Positions 34,602-60,891 of a stretch of DNA of 64,000 bases are shown piece by piece. The DNA is taken from NCBI RefSeq assembly GCF_048128805.1, contig NC_136017.1:10767807-10831806 (forward strand). The letters run 5' to 3'. The DNA is from Centroberyx gerrardi. Its lineage: Eukaryota; Chordata; Actinopteri; Beryciformes; Berycidae. Position 1 is the stretch's first letter. Each line of letters opens with the position of its first letter. The notes beneath the pieces are model-generated. The model worked only from the letters and a program-made list of their open reading frames with translations, did no database searches and was not told where the DNA came from. The position numbers were made by a program, and so were the translations under genes.

Positions 34602-36140
34602 TGTAAACCCCAAGAGAAATGTGACCAAGAATGACATCAACAGCTTAAAAAAACATATAGTAGAGGTGTGAAGGTAAGTGTGAAGGTCTGACATGTTCAA
34701 TATAGAAGGAGCAAAGAAGAAAGAAAATGTATTAATGTCTTCTTCTACTTTAGCAGTGTCTGTTTGCCTTGTCAAACGTCCCAGCCAGGGAAGCGGGCTC
34801 TGGCTTCTTTAAAAACACAATAGGACAGCAGCTGTAGCTTCCCAGCGCTGTCCCCTAGTCTAGACTGAAGCCAATACTGCTGGAGTCTGTATCAATACAG
34901 ACTGTGGAAGCCAAAGTGCCAGTGATTTCCCCTCATGCCTCGGCCCGCACATAACCAAGTCATTACAAAACAAATGGAGAGGGAAGAATGAGGAAAAACA
35001 TTCCATTTAGATGCAAATGCTCCTCGTTTTCCCCTCTCCCTCTCTCTTTCTCTCTCTCTCGTCCCGGCCCAGCACAGAGCAGGCGCGTGCGGCGGATTAA
35101 GCCGAGGACAGATGAGTTCCGACAGGCCGCCTCGCGCCCGGCGCTCGTGGAGGGATGAGGCTGTTCGTTTCAGCGCCGGACACTGACATTGACATTCATT
35201 TACCCACGAGGCCCGGCTGCGCCACGCTGACAGGCTGACGGCAAGCCAATTACCATTGAGCTCCATGACAACAAAAAGGCCCAAAACAACCCCAAAAAAG
35301 CTGACATGTTGCTCCGGCGTGTCACGAGAACGAGGCCCGGCTCTTAATGGGCGGCGACAGAGGAGAGCGTCAGCTAGCCTGGAAGCTATAGTGCATATGG
35401 AGATGCTGACAAATTGGATAGTCGACTGGTTAACTGGAAGAATGGGAGAGAAACGAAGAAAGATATTGTACACTTGAAACTGCAGCAGAGGAATTAAAGG
35501 ACATTTTAACACCGTTAAGAAAAACTGCTATTGGTGACGCACCTTGCATTTCTGGGCCCCTTTTGATGTTTGGTTTTGTGCTTTTCTTATTCCTGTGGAT
35601 AACTGGCCTAATAGACGTCATGACGTCACATGGAGATATTAACAGTGCAGCTACAATGGAGTTTGATAGCAAGAGATTTTTCAGCCATTAAAACATCAAC
35701 AACAAACTGCAAGTTTAGGTGTCAGTCCCTCAGAATCAAAGAGCGAGGGCTTCTTTCTAGACTCACCATTTTGCAAAATGTTCAATAATCACACAGGGAG
35801 AAATCCATCATAGAAGAGGCAGAGAGACCAATTTCTCCACTGACAGCAGCCTCAATAGACCAGAATGCAATGCAGCTACAAGACATGTTGCATTTTGGGT
35901 AGCGGCTCTCATTCCAGAATGTCAGCTAAATACGGGTGTTGAAGGTTACACATCTTAACACTTTCTAAACCCACACTACACTGGTTGGCACTCAGATGTA
36001 AGTGTCATTCAAATAAAATTCACACTTCATGACACAAAGGCAGACCTTCCAGAGAGTCAGACTGAGGCCGCTCACACTACAGTCACATCTCCACAAGAAC
36101 AGTGTCTGAATAACGGCGACCCCATACAGCAAGTTTACAA
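33807..36140. other. Tail-to-tail spacer between casq2 and vangl1
   Basis: No exon is supported. It has several (TG)n tracts (33887-33914, 34061-34088, 34335-34383), a GC-rich block near 35080-35350 and repeat family A copy 3. Homeobox-type motifs (GAATTATTCAG, GAATTAATAATAAG) near 33985-34205 suggest possible regulatory sequence, not proven. Confidence 0.5.
35500..35935 (-). repeat. Dispersed repeat family A, copy 3 (inverted, fullest copy)
   Basis: It matches copies 1 and 2 in reverse complement: AGGCAGAGAGACCAATTTCT, AATCACACAGGGAGAAATCC, AATAGACCAGAATGCAATG, ACAAGACATGTTGCATTTTG. It carries the palindrome GACGTCATGACGTC (35612-35625), two overlapping CRE-type sites. Confidence 0.75.
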
Positions 36141-38813
36141 ATGTTCATAAAAATGTTTATTTATTTTTTTTACAAATGCTAATGCTGTGAAGTTGAAATA
36201 TGTGTTACATTGCAATGTCACGTCAATATAAAGCCGTCCAAAAAAACCCAAAAACAAACCATGACCGAGGACTGTGACCTGGCAATACTGTGACAGATGG
36301 TGATGAAGATGAGAGGGAAAAGGCTGGTCATGTGAACTGGAATGGCATACATACACACATGCTTGTTTACATAAATAGATACAGTGTAAAAACAAGAGGC
36401 ACAGTCACATTGGGAGCTTGAGTTCATACAAAGTTCACCTGTCAATCGGTACAAAATATGACCAGTGCCAGGTATATTATATATATATATATAAAAAGAG
36501 ACATTTGCTGTCATTACATTGAGCAGGAAAACAGCAAAAAGGTTTTTTGAGTTGTTTCCAGGTGGAGTAACAGCTACGTGTTTACAGTGAGAGATTTGTT
36601 TTGGAAGAAATTACTGACATCTTTGTGAAATAAAAATGAGTCACAGTTGCCTTGAGGCAGACATACTAACAATGTCAGGTTTACCAGCCAGGGGGCAGTA
36701 GGGGACAGTCCTGCTCAGAGCCACACATCATATTAGTATGATATATTTTTCTTCTTAAGTGAGTTATATAGACGAGCTCAATGTGATTCTCTTTAGCCAG
36801 TTATGGAGAGTGAATTTAACAGTTCAGATTTGACCCAGTAAGAAATGCAGGTCAATGTTTAAAGCAATGAAGTGCTTACACTTAGGCTTCAAGTTTGAGG
36901 GTGGACACAGCATCTTACAACTAACATTTCTCATTTTCTCTAGTGAGATCAGCTTGATTCACTGCTATTTTGTTGGCTATACAACAGGCGGATGTAACAG
37001 TTCAAGGAAATTAGTAGAAAAACGACTCTTTCAGTGAACCGACAAAACAATTTTCAGCACGGTTGACCTCGAGGGATTCAGTGAGTCTGTGAACACGTGT
37101 CGTTTGCCTGACAACAGAGGTGAGACAAGGTAGTACAGCGTGAAAACCAGACGGTCCAGTTGGGAAGGAGGTTCCGCCCTGCCGCAGCATTCTTCACACC
37201 TCACCATCAGCAACGTTGGCTGGTGATCCATTACTAGTGGATTCTAGTGATACTGGAGCTTATAAGTAGTTCCCGAACACAAGCAAGTAAAACCCTGAAA
37301 GATGAAACGAGACTTTCAGTATTTCGATTCTTTTCTGAGTCAATGTTTTAGAGGGGCGATTATGCTTTTACAAAGAGGGGAGTCAGTAGTCGTTTTTGTT
37401 AAATACTGTGGATTTTATTCCAATCAGTTCCAGATCTGTTTTCACTCTGCTGCATCTCTTGAATCTCCTCTCCACTGCCTTTCCTCTCCATCATGTCAGG
37501 CAGATACAGCAGACATAAAAGCCCTGAGAAGATAACTGAACCGACGAGGCAGGGCAAATGTTTCTGGGCATTTTCTCTGGGTATCTAGCCACCTCTGTCC
37601 ATCTCCTGTGATCCGGTTCATGCGGAGCTCGCCCCGGCGGTGGCCCCGTGCCAACCGGAGCTACCCTAAATGTGTAACACGGCATGTGTGTGTTCCCTGC
37701 TGGAGTGGAAACGGTTCTGATTTTGCCCCGCTGCACCTGGAGGAAGCGTTGTGCACAAAAGCAACAGCAACGTGTCCCAGTTTGCCGGCTAAAAATAAAC
37801 CCCGGAGGGTGCTGAGCCTTAGGGTGCGTCTGAGGTGCCGTGGAATTTGACATCTCAACTCTTTAAGAAAAGCGTTGGTCCAGATCTGACCAACAGCTGA
37901 TGGAAAATATGACTGGAGCTCCACAGATGTCTCACTTGAAGAGATTGTAGCAAGGGGAAAGGAATCAGACGTCCTTTTTTACACACACCATCATGTATCG
38001 CAAACTCCTTAGGCATATTCATTCAATATACAGACATAAAAACATGTGCATTTAATGCAAATGCTGATTGAAGGTTAGTTTGTTTTTGTTTTTGTCAAAT
38101 ACATTTAATTTGGTTTGCTTTCGAGGGATCGACTTGGCTGCACAGAGAGAATAATTCCATTCATTTCTCAAAATCAGCTGATGTCCGTGCGTGAAAGAGC
38201 ATCAGGACGCTTTCAAATGATGTAGACCGGGATGTTTCCATCAGCCTTCAAACCTGAAAATAGGTATCCGAGTCACACCAGTGTCCAGTCCTTAGTGGTT
38301 TGTCTGTCCGTCCCGTGGAAATAAAGGAGTGACCGAGAAAACAAAGTCACATGAGTCTCCATGGAGATGTGTCAGATACCTCACATGGTCCTTGTTCCCA
38401 TCTTGTTTGGCTCCAGCGTCTCAAATGGAAGATAAACAAGTGATTGTGTGGACACAGAATGACACAAACGTACACACACACACCCTCACACACATACACA
38501 CACACACACACAGAGGTGCACACAACCATTTTCAAAGTGTCCATGTCCGAGGCATCCGAATCAAACTGCCGTGTGCATAATCCTGACTCGACACTTTATG
38601 ATTCTTTCTTTTGTTTTCCTCCAAAATCAAATACAACGATAAAAAGAACAATATATTCAAACATGTGTGTAATATATAGATTCATATATAATATATAAAA
38701 ATTCCAAAAAAATACAAATAAAAACTGCAAACCCAAAATGAAAACATTTGAGAGCAACAAAAGAAGGTGAGGAATTAAAAAAAAAAAAAAAAACATGTTT
38801 GGAGTTTGGAGTC
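36141..38813 (-). other. vangl1: Probable 3' UTR of vangl1
   Basis: From the stop at 38814 the first tandem AATAAATAAA on the minus strand is at 36156-36165, implying a UTR of about 2.65 kb. No coding exon is supported within it. It contains a (CA)n tract near 38470-38515 and A/T-rich segments. Earlier or later cleavage cannot be excluded. Confidence 0.45.
36156..36165 (-). terminator. vangl1: Candidate vangl1 poly(A) signal (tandem AATAAA)
   Basis: The plus strand reads TTTATTTATT, which is two overlapping AATAAA hexamers on the coding strand. Confidence 0.45.
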
Positions 38814-51689
<12,876 letters not shown>

Positions 51690-53019
51690 CTGGGAAAAGT
51701 GGGGGGTAAAGGAGAAAGAGTTAAGATGAAGACTTTAGCGGGTCTAGCAAATACAAAATGACAACAACAATGAGCGTGAAGATAGTTTTGGTGAGTGATT
51801 TGTTACAGTGGAGATTCATTTTCCGCTCGGTGTTCACGCAGCCCTCAAGACAATACATTAATCATGTTTAAGGAGGGTCAGCAGCAGTGCAGCGGCCCCA
51901 GAGAGAGTTTGGGCCCAATTAAGCTGCTGTGCTCAAGGGCAAAACAGTAAGAGATGGTATCAGAGGGAGTGAGAGAAAGACAAACTCAAAAGACAAAGCT
52001 TTTATCTGAATGCTGCTGCTAGATTACTGATTGATATTTCGGTGCATTTGAGCAGATTGTCTTTACCATAACACTTTCCCATAGCTGGGACTCACACACC
52101 CAATTTGTGCTTTCCATTGAAACGTCAGCAAAGCGAAGGGAGGGGAGGCCGTGTCAGAGTATGAGAGAGAAAGAGAGAAAGGAATAGAAGGTGGGAAGTG
52201 GAAAAAGTAAACAGAGCGGGCTGCCAACTGGGCTACGCTGACGTCTGGGTCTGACTGCATCCGCAGATAATGAAGGTCAGCGGTGTCGGAGCAGAGCTGT
52301 TACACCAACAAAGATAAGGACTCTTTACAAGGCAGTCATAACAAGCCGCTAACGTGGCCCAGAGAGCGGCTGAGTGCTGCCCCGCACAGCAAAAAAAGGG
52401 TATGATAGTGAACCGCCATTGGCTAGGGAAGAAGCAACATTAAATGCCATCTAAAGACGCTCTTTCCAAAATACAACAAATGAGCGTCGATTTCATTTCC
52501 AATAGGAGAGGAGTCCTGGCTAAAAATAGCAGAAAGAGGGGATGAAAAAGAGTTCATGTAAGAAGACGCATTATGATCATTGTAGGCATGCTGAGGGAGG
52601 GGTGGGGCGGGGGGGTGGGATGGTGCACTGGGACGGGGGAATAGGGAATAGGTCTGTCCCACTGGCCCGGGGGTTAAAACAGCAGAGAATGAGATGAAGC
52701 AGAACAATGGAAGGCTGTATGCTCACGTTGAAGCTGAAGCTAGAAACAAGAGCCCGTAGAAACCAAGCCGCTGACTACACTACTACACCAAATATAGATT
52801 TTATTTCTACTATTCACATATCAATATCAATACTGCATACACACACATACATAATTCTGAGGCGCTGCTAGCTTTGTGTAAACTGGACAGGGAGAAAAGA
52901 GGGGGGGAAGCAGCTATGTTCACAGTATGAGGAAGATTTGGAGTTTTTTGGGCTGCCTCGTTTGTCATTTATTTCCCACGTCTTTGGGTATTATTGAAGT
53001 ATTAATGTTCAAATCATCC

Positions 53020-53350
53020 AAACTAGTGCCGAAACGATTAGTCGATTAATCGATTAGTTGATCGACAGAAAATTAATTGAAAACATTTCTAATTTTGATG
53101 ACTGATTAGTCATCGTTTTAGTCATTTATCAAGTAAAAATAACAGATATTTGCTGGTTACAGCTTCACAAATGCTAAGATTTGCTCGATTTTCTCCATTT
53201 CATATTGTTATAAAATTAATACTTTGCGGTTTTCTTGGTTGGTCAGACTAAGTAAGTCATTTGGTAACTTGTGATGGGCATCTGTCTTTATTTTTGACAT
53301 TTTACAGACTAAATGATTAATCGATTAAGTAATGGATAATCCAAACCCTC
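53020..53350. mobile_element. hAT-type MITE with GATTAATCGATT termini
   Basis: The left part reads GCCGAAACGATTAGTCGATT then AATCGATTAGTTGATCGAC; the right part reads AAATGATTAATCGATTAAG. Between them are TTCAAGT/TTTGCTGGTTACAGCTTC and TTGTGATGGGCATC blocks, a pattern I know from a very common teleost hAT-derived MITE. No protein is encoded. Confidence 0.75.
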
Positions 53351-54556
53351 AACAGACACCACATTCCTGTCTTGGCCTGTCCTACTCACTTTCTACACAG
53401 CAGAGTAACACTGGTAACATTATCATTGGTAACATATTTGGCATAGGTTTCCACAGCCAGACTCTTTGATGAGGTCCAGCTCTCGGACCGTCTCAGTTCC
53501 ATCTGACCTTTAATGGCCCCGCAGATAAAATAACACGACAACAGAGTCGTAAATACTCATCTCTCCCCGTCTGTGTTGCTCAGGAAAGACACCGACATCA
53601 CGACCGGGCGGCCGAACGAGCAGTAAACCAGACGGAGGAACGCAAGACTTTGGGTTCAAAAGGTCAAGAGGTCGAAGGGTGAAGATTGTACCGGGGGCTT
53701 CTTGTGACGCAACCTGACATTTTGGTGCATTAGTGGGGCAAACTGTCTACACCTCATTTATTTATGTATGTAAATAAACCCAAAATAGACATCAAAGGCA
53801 AGAGAGCATGAGGTAAACATAAGCAATCCCCGACAAATGCAAAAAACATCCAGTGTCCTTTACTTCATGAGTATTTCTAACAGAATGGCTATTTTAACAT
53901 GACTCTGATATATATCAAATTAAATTGCATTTATTATTTTTTAACTTGAGAGTTGGAAGTGAGTAATTGTGTGTCTCAGGGTGCTGACAGGGAGTATAAC
54001 AGTCTAAAAGTGCAACACACACACACACACACACACAAAGACATGTGTTAGTCCAGTCAATTGGAATGGAGATTGTTTGTGGAACAGAACGGTGAGAGCC
54101 ACTTCATTAACAATAAGACAGCAGGACTGGAGAGGCCCTCAGCCACTCCACAGAGACTGACGCAACAGGCGCTTTACTGATGTGAAGCAATTATCCCCTA
54201 GAGAGAACAAAAGTGAGCAAAACCTCATTATTTTCTTTTTATATGAGGAGCTTTGTAGATGAATGCTCCACAAAAGGCCAGCAACAAGCCTCTGTAATAC
54301 AGGGCTTCACAAATCATCAGGAATGACAACCGGCATACCGAGGCAGATACACAGCAGTGCTCAAAGGAAAGTCTCTGTACTTGGTCTTTGTACGTAACTG
54401 GAATATTAAGAACTCTAAATCTAAAAGAGACTTTTGTTAAAACAAAGCAGGTACCAGTCTCACATCCAACATGCCATCGAAGGCAATAAATGTGGCTCAA
54501 TATCTCACTTTATTCCTCAGTCAAATGTTTAAATATTCGTATGTTTAAAAATGGTT

Positions 54557-55190
54557 TTCAGTAGCTGTGTTTACATGGAGCCTTTTAATCAGAATAGTAG
54601 CCCAATCAGAATAAAAATGCCTCATATAAACGCCTCAATCAGAATAAACTGGCCCGATTTGAGAGGGGTGGTATAACCCTTTCATAATCTGTTCGATGGA
54701 TAAAATTTTGTCATGTAAACACTCATTCCGATCACTTTCTTTGGTTGGAATATCTCGCCTCTTTCTGCACATGCTCGAGCATTTGACGTAAGTAACGTCA
54801 ATTACGTGAAGGGCTTGATGTAAGCGGCGCAGCCCGTTTTTATATCAAGTGCTGACTCCGCCTATCCGGGCCAGTTTCGGTGTACGGCAGTGAAAATTAT
54901 AAATGGACCCAATCATTACGGGGGCACAAAACGTCTTTTTCCTGACACTTATGAAGTCATATGTTGTGGTAAAACTGTTGCTTCTTCAGAAAGTACAACA
55001 GTAAAGAAATAATGGTGCCAAGCACCCGACGCAGGTCCATTTTTTAAAAACGTAAGCCCATGTTATGCGTGTTTTGCGCATGTCAGAAACTTTTATTCTG
55101 ATTACATACTGTGGCGCATGTAAACGCACATCTTAATGCGATCATTATATTTAGCGCTCGTGTAAACACTTGGGTAGGAATCTTCCTTTG
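54557..55190. mobile_element. Probable non-autonomous DNA transposon with TGTTTACATG-type ends
   Basis: The left TGTGTTTACATGGAGCC and right GTGTAAACACTTGGG are imperfect inverted termini. Repeated AATCAGAATA and ATGTAAAC motifs lie inside. This resembles a common teleost repeat; exact ends and target duplication are unclear. Confidence 0.45.
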
Positions 55191-55359
55191 GAATGATTCC
55201 ATTCAGAATGAAAAAAAAAATGTCTCAACTGAACTGTCCCTGAAGTGTAAACCAATCCATAAGGCAAAGACTCTCTACTGCTTAACAGTTGACAGATCCG
55301 CAAGTCTTAATCCTGTCTGACCACTGTCTAGCTGGCAAAGACAAACATTCTGTGTGTGG

Positions 55360-55390
<31 letters not shown>

Positions 55391-56885
55391 AGTGTGAGTG
55401 AAAAGGAAATCAATAGGTGCTAGTTGTCAGGAAGTGTATCACTGACCACGAGCCGACACGATACCCTGGAGAGCACCCAGGAAAAGACATGAATCACAGT
55501 TTCTCATGCCTCGTAGCTTGTAGCAACACTCACCACTCACTCTTAAGACCATTTTTACACAATATTCTCAGTCCACAGCTCACTTTTCCACTGAAAAGCA
55601 TTTACAAGGTACACATCAGGGTAAAATGAAAATCAAGACAGCAAGGTGTTTAGATCCACTGGGATCAAGCCAATGTTTTCCTATGGAGAGAGCAGTGGCT
55701 CCGACCAGAGGAAGCACACACCACTCAAAATTTTCACAAAATTACTTGAACTTAAACCCAGATTGCAGCTGACCTTTCAAAGCGCTTCCAATCAGATTAC
55801 AGCTTCATGTGACGAATGTGTCGATGTACAAAGATAGTGGAGAAACTCATTCACACTCACTCTTGTGTGTGTCCGAGTTTCCAGAATTGTGCAACATTAA
55901 TTGAACTGAAAACAAACTATCCTTGTCCACATCAGCATTTTCTGATTACACATTTTATACTCATTGCAACCTAGAAAAATATGTGGCATCTTTGTGTGAG
56001 CATTAATCCAACCAGCAAATTAATAAACTGCACATGCATTCATGAGACGATCCTGTCCAGTGTGCATTAAGTTAATGAACAGGTTACATTATCTGGTGTG
56101 CCTGTATTGACACAAACAATTTAATGTATAAGGGTATAAAACACTGTGTGAAGAGGTTTTATACTGGGTGCTCTCTGTGATGAAGACACCACCAAGCCTA
56201 CCTGTACACTACGCACACAGTGGTTCAATGGAATTTGGGACATTGTTGTTGTTGGAGCCTCACTACCTGGGCTTTCCCTCTGCCGGCACGAGTAAAAATA
56301 GACATTAGTGACCCACATTTCCTCACGGGATTAACCAATCACCAGAGTGTGATCTAGCTCTGGAGCAGCAGGCTCGCAGCGGGCCAGGCTCACCCCCGGC
56401 AGGCCCACTCCCATCCATCATCACAGGGATACAGGTGAAACGGAGAGGAGCAGAGAAGAGAGAGCAAACAAGGAAGAAAAGGAAAAGGGCAAGAGCATGA
56501 CAGAGAGGTTCGATAACTGACAGCCAATTAAAGGAAAGAGAGGGATTGTTCGCGGGAGGGAGTGAAAGTAGGGGTACGGTCGCGGTTCAAGGGCCAGAGA
56601 TGATCAGACAAAACCAGCATTTGCATTCATTCACCCTCAAATACACATGCACACAGTCATGAATACACACACAGTCACACACACACCTGTCAGGTCTACT
56701 CGCGTCCCAAGTCCACAATGATTTATTCAACCCACAGGAGGATTCACGAGCGGTTCTGCCGCCCTGGGAGGCGCTGAGCTGTTCCAGTAGACAGTCAACT
56801 AAACAGCCGCATAATTGAAGCATCCGATATGACGTGTTCTCTCTCATGTACTACTACACATTCAGGTGTGAGAAGAGGAGAGGAG

Positions 56886-56970
56886 AGAAGAGAAGAGAAG
56901 AGAAGAGAAGAGAAGAGAAGAGAAGAGAAGAGAAGAGAAGAGAAGAGAAGAGAAGAGAAGAGAAGAGAAG
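56886..56970. repeat. (AGAAG)n pentanucleotide repeat, about 17 units
   Basis: Perfect AGAAG units over 85 bp within a purine-rich stretch starting near 56870. Confidence 0.95.
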
Positions 56971-58957
56971 GAGGTGAGGCAAGGAAAAGCAAAATGAGGA
57001 GAGAAAAGTCGAGCATTGCATCTCCATGGGAGTGAGAGACCTGGGTAAAAATGAACCGACTGAAAAATTACATTTTACAAGGAGGGAGGGAGATGGACAG
57101 TGAGGACAGAGAAAAAAGAAAGTGGCTTGAAGACATTGGCAAACCTCTGGGATATCTGGGAGATTGGGTAGACCAGAGTATGATCCGATAATTAGCTAGC
57201 ATTGGCTAGCTGTTAGCATTAGCAAACTTGCTAGTAGAAACTAAATATTAGAGATAGGCGATAACAAACCGAATAACCAATTACAAACCCAAACCAACAT
57301 TTTCATTTTTCTTGATGCTATTTTTCCAAATGAAAACATTCCTCTCGTCCTTTCAGGAGCCACTTCTATTTCTTTTTTTGCCATAGATATGTAGCGGCCA
57401 AATCCAGGCTTCACGCACTCACTTTACAAGAACGGCTTGAAGGCAACATGATATATTAGTATCCAAAATGGGTGCTGTGTCTGTTTGGTTTTGCAAAGGC
57501 TGACAACGAGCAGCAACACACTATCTATTGCCATAAAGTCGTGACTATCTCAAAGGAAAGGCTAGCAATTAGTTCAGCCACCTGCAAAACCAAAACTTCA
57601 GAGAGTATGAGTGTTATGGCCTTGGAAAACTGAAGTGGAGCTCAACAAGAATGGCTTCTCAAGCGTCCATAACAGCAGCATTAATGCATCCAACTCTCGC
57701 AGTAGGAAGAAATTATTTCCATCACATACCATCAAGCAAAAGATAAGGTTCCATTACAAACGGCTGAACAGAGTGGTTTCAAAACCACGGTGAGAGTGCT
57801 TGATAAGAGATATAATGTGCCATCAAAGTTCTTGAAATTTTGCCAAAGCTGTACAGTAAATGCTGCTGTAACACTGCTGCTGAGATGAAACACACACAGC
57901 AGTTCTTTTGGACTGCATAGAACAAGTTCAATAAGATGCATGGTATTGTGTTATAGGTCTAATTGTTGGGATTGGAGGGATTTTTCTGATATTGATTTAA
58001 GGTCCCCTGCTAAAAGGCTTGAAATCCCTGATGTAAATAAAGTTGAGGACTTTGTGAAAATCCCATTTTTGCGGTCCACAGTGATAAAAAAAGAAGTCAT
58101 ACGAGGCTGAGCTCTGTGCCTGATTTCCTTCCATTGAAAAACGTGAAGAGCTGTGGGCTGAGGAAATGATTAGTCTGATAAATCAGGGAAAATGATGCTC
58201 AGAAAGGTCTATGTGTGTGTGTGTGTATGTGTTTGTATGTGTACGCATGCATACACACTCGTGCACGTAGCCAGTGTGCTATGTCAGTCAGTGTGCATTT
58301 ACAAACCTTTCAAGGGAGTGTTTTCCACGTTCCTTTTCCGTCCGAGTATAAATAACAGCTATTGTCTCTCACAGTAAATCAAATGTCCACTAAAAGCCTG
58401 TTTTCTGTTGTTCAGCAGTAAGTGGGCTGCACAAAACAAAGCCCCTCGCTCAGTGCGGGAACAAGTGCACTCTACACACTCCTGGGAGGCAAGGTGTGCG
58501 TGTGTGTGTGTGTGTGTGTCTGTAAAATATAGCAACAGCCTGCATGCATTCCAAAGTGCTCTTCACTGCCATTTAAAACTAGCTTTGTTCCAACTGTGGA
58601 CAGTGTGCAAGGCCGCCAAAAACTTGTCAGGACAGGGAAGCTAAGCGCTTAGCAAAGTTTCCCTAAACAATGGGAGGCTGAGAGGTGAGCAGCATGGGAG
58701 AAAAGTGTAAATTACAGTATGATTAAAACGGATTATGAACAAACTACAATTTAAAAAAGTAAGGTACCTATGTGGAAGATACAGAACTTCCAGTTTAGCA
58801 ATACACAGGATCTGTTAGGAAAGATGAACTGGAATGGATATGTCATTGGGATTATCGAGCGGCACCTCCCATCCCAAAAACATCAGAGAAATGGAATAAC
58901 AAAGTGGATGGAAGTGAAAAATATCAAAGATCTGAGTTTGTTTCTGAAGCAGCATGA

Positions 58958-58988
58958 CACAAACTAGTTTCTCAGAAACTAGTTTGTG
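58958..58988. repeat. 31-bp near-perfect palindrome
   Basis: CACAAACTAGTTTCT and its exact complement are separated by a single C; each arm also contains the palindrome AAACTAGTTT. Confidence 0.85.
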
Positions 58989-59352
58989 GCAGAAGCTTTT
59001 GCACATCAGCAGCAACAACAAACATCCTGCGGTGCAGCTAAATTTAATGTTCCAGCCCAAACAAGCATCCACTTTAGCATTGTGTTCAGTCAGAAACTCA
59101 CACATGCACACACAGACACACACACACAACCATATACACACACACTTTATGCCTGAGCAGGCCTGCCTCCTGGGTCACGCAAACAGATTCTATGAGTACT
59201 GCCCTTGCTACAACAACGAGCAGGACAACTAAGCATCCTCAAAAAGGACTTAAGCCAATTTACAAATTATTAAGAGAGCCTGTCAGTTAATCAGCCAGTA
59301 AGTCAATCACTAAGGCATCCAGCCACCTTATCAGTTGACCATTCAGCCTTAC

Positions 59353-59520
59353 CTGGCCGGATTTAGTCCCTGGTCCAGAACTGGGCTCCGGCGGCGAGTT
59401 AGTGTTGGAGTCTTCTTCTATGGTGGTGACAATCACTTCCTTTACCTCCTCTACGGTCTCGCACACCTCGAACACCTCCAACACTTCCTCTCCCGCCTCT
59501 AACAGCGTCGGCGACTGCAT
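59353..59520 (-). CDS. Candidate first coding exon, unrecognised 56-residue acidic segment; possible alternative vangl1 start
   Basis: An open frame from ATG at 59520 ends at a consensus donor CCAG/GTAAGG (exon end 59353) in phase 0. It reads MQSPTLLEAGEEVLEVFEV, continues Glu/Val-rich, and ends PPEPSSGPGTKSGQ. The next supported minus-strand exon is vangl1 51689, which also opens in phase 0; joining them would give 517 residues, close to the family's length (human VANGL1 524). The segment does not resemble the Ser/Arg-rich N-terminus of known Vangl proteins. A TATA box lies upstream at 59705-59713. Two or more ATGs precede 59520 in other frames, one with a strong context at 59626. It may be an alternative vangl1 start, a separate gene, or not coding. 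Confidence 0.35.
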
Positions 59521-59638
59521 CCCAAAAGCCTCTGTCGTGAAATCCGCCAAACTTTACGCGTACCTCGGTCCGGCTCGCATCAACAGCATCTCCGTATTTA
59601 GCCACTGCTTACCTTCCCTCCATCCATTCCACACTGAG

Positions 59639-59659
59639 TGTGTGTGTGTGTGTGTGTGA
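59639..59659. repeat. Short (TG)n tract
   Basis: About 20 bp of GT between the TATA-like box and the candidate exon at 59353-59520. Confidence 0.85.
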
Positions 59660-59704
59660 CCTCCCTGCCTCTGCTGATATGCAGCCCGGCCCTGCTTTAT
59701 CCGT

Positions 59705-59713
59705 CTTTATATA
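59705..59713 (-). promoter_or_regulatory. TATA box candidate on the minus strand
   Basis: TATATAAAG reads from 59713 to 59705 on the minus strand. A start about 30 bases downstream would fall near 59680, ahead of the candidate exon at 59353-59520. Confidence 0.4.
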
Positions 59714-60126
59714 GAAATATCTCCCATCATGCCTCAGGAGGTACTGTATGGGACTGTGTTCGCTTGCAATATAATGTAAGGGGCTTTGAAGAGAAAGATA
59801 GAGAGAGAGACAGAGAGAGACAGGGAGAGAGAGAGAAAGAGCGAGGAAAGGGGGAGTGAGAGAGTGATGAGACAATCACATGGGATGTCCTGACAGCAGC
59901 GGGGGTGGGGGGGGTGGAGCGGGTTTGAGAGGATGGATAGATAGAAGGAGGAAGAGAGGGAAGAAAAGGAGGAGGAGGAGGGAGGGAGTCCATTAAACAA
60001 ACATCTGAGCCCCCCCAGAGAAAGAGGAGGGTAAACAAAATAACACACCAATTAGATGCAGAGGAGACCTGCCATCGCCATCCACCCATGGCTGTGCGTT
60101 TCTCCCATCCTCCTCCTCGTTCAGAT

Positions 60127-60157
<31 letters not shown>

Positions 60158-60318
60158 TGCGCTCTCTCTCTTCTATCCCTCTCCCACCCCGAGGCATCTT
60201 CTCTCATTCTCTTCCTCATTCTTTGCTCGTCTCTTGCCTCAGCGCCACTCTCCGTCCATTGCTTCTGACCCAGTGAGCACCGTGGTGTCACCGCGCAGCC
60301 AATGGCATGGCTGCGTGC

Positions 60319-60320
<2 letters not shown>

Positions 60321-60354
<34 letters not shown>
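60321..60354. repeat. (GT)n microsatellite
   Basis: 34 bp of alternating GT in the spacer upstream of the candidate promoter. Confidence 0.95.
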
Positions 60355-60357
<3 letters not shown>

Positions 60358-60891
60358 GCTGTGGAAACTGAAGGGAAGGTAAGATGGACCTGGATTGTAC
60401 CAGTTTAAGCGACCCAACTAATCAGTAGCAGAACACAGCAAACTGAAGTCAGGTTGTCAGGTCGGTACAGACTGGCTCTAAGATCAGGAAGGCTGAAGAG
60501 ACCAGCGTGAGGAGAAGTGATTTCCTGTCATTTGCTACGATGACAAGAGATGCTTTCAAATCATGACGTTACAGTGTGTAGCATGAGACCACTGCTTTTA
60601 AAACGCCTTAAAGTACTAAAGCGAAGACGGAACCCAGGAAGGAATTATTCGATCGCACTCAGCTCACCTCAAGTCTTTGGCCACAGACACAAAGATGAAA
60701 TCTGAGTGCAAGAAGTTGCAAGAAAATCTCTTTCTGTCGCTCTCCTGCAAAGCCCACCCACAAAGCTCGCAGCTTGGTGATGACACACAACTTAAAAACA
60801 AACACAGACACGCACACAAAACACCGGGATAAAGACGAAGCACGAGAGGATTCTGCCTCACGGGGGGGGGAGCGAGCCGAGAGGCACTCAC

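Larger units (their letters stand above)
51690..59352. other. Upstream vangl1 intron or spacer
   Basis: No exon with Vangl N-terminal character (Ser/Arg/His-rich start, SVTIQ, EPLL) was found on the minus strand. The interval contains MITEs at 53020-53350 and 54557-55190, a (GT)n tract near 55359-55386 and a pentanucleotide repeat at 56886-56970. Confidence 0.5.
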
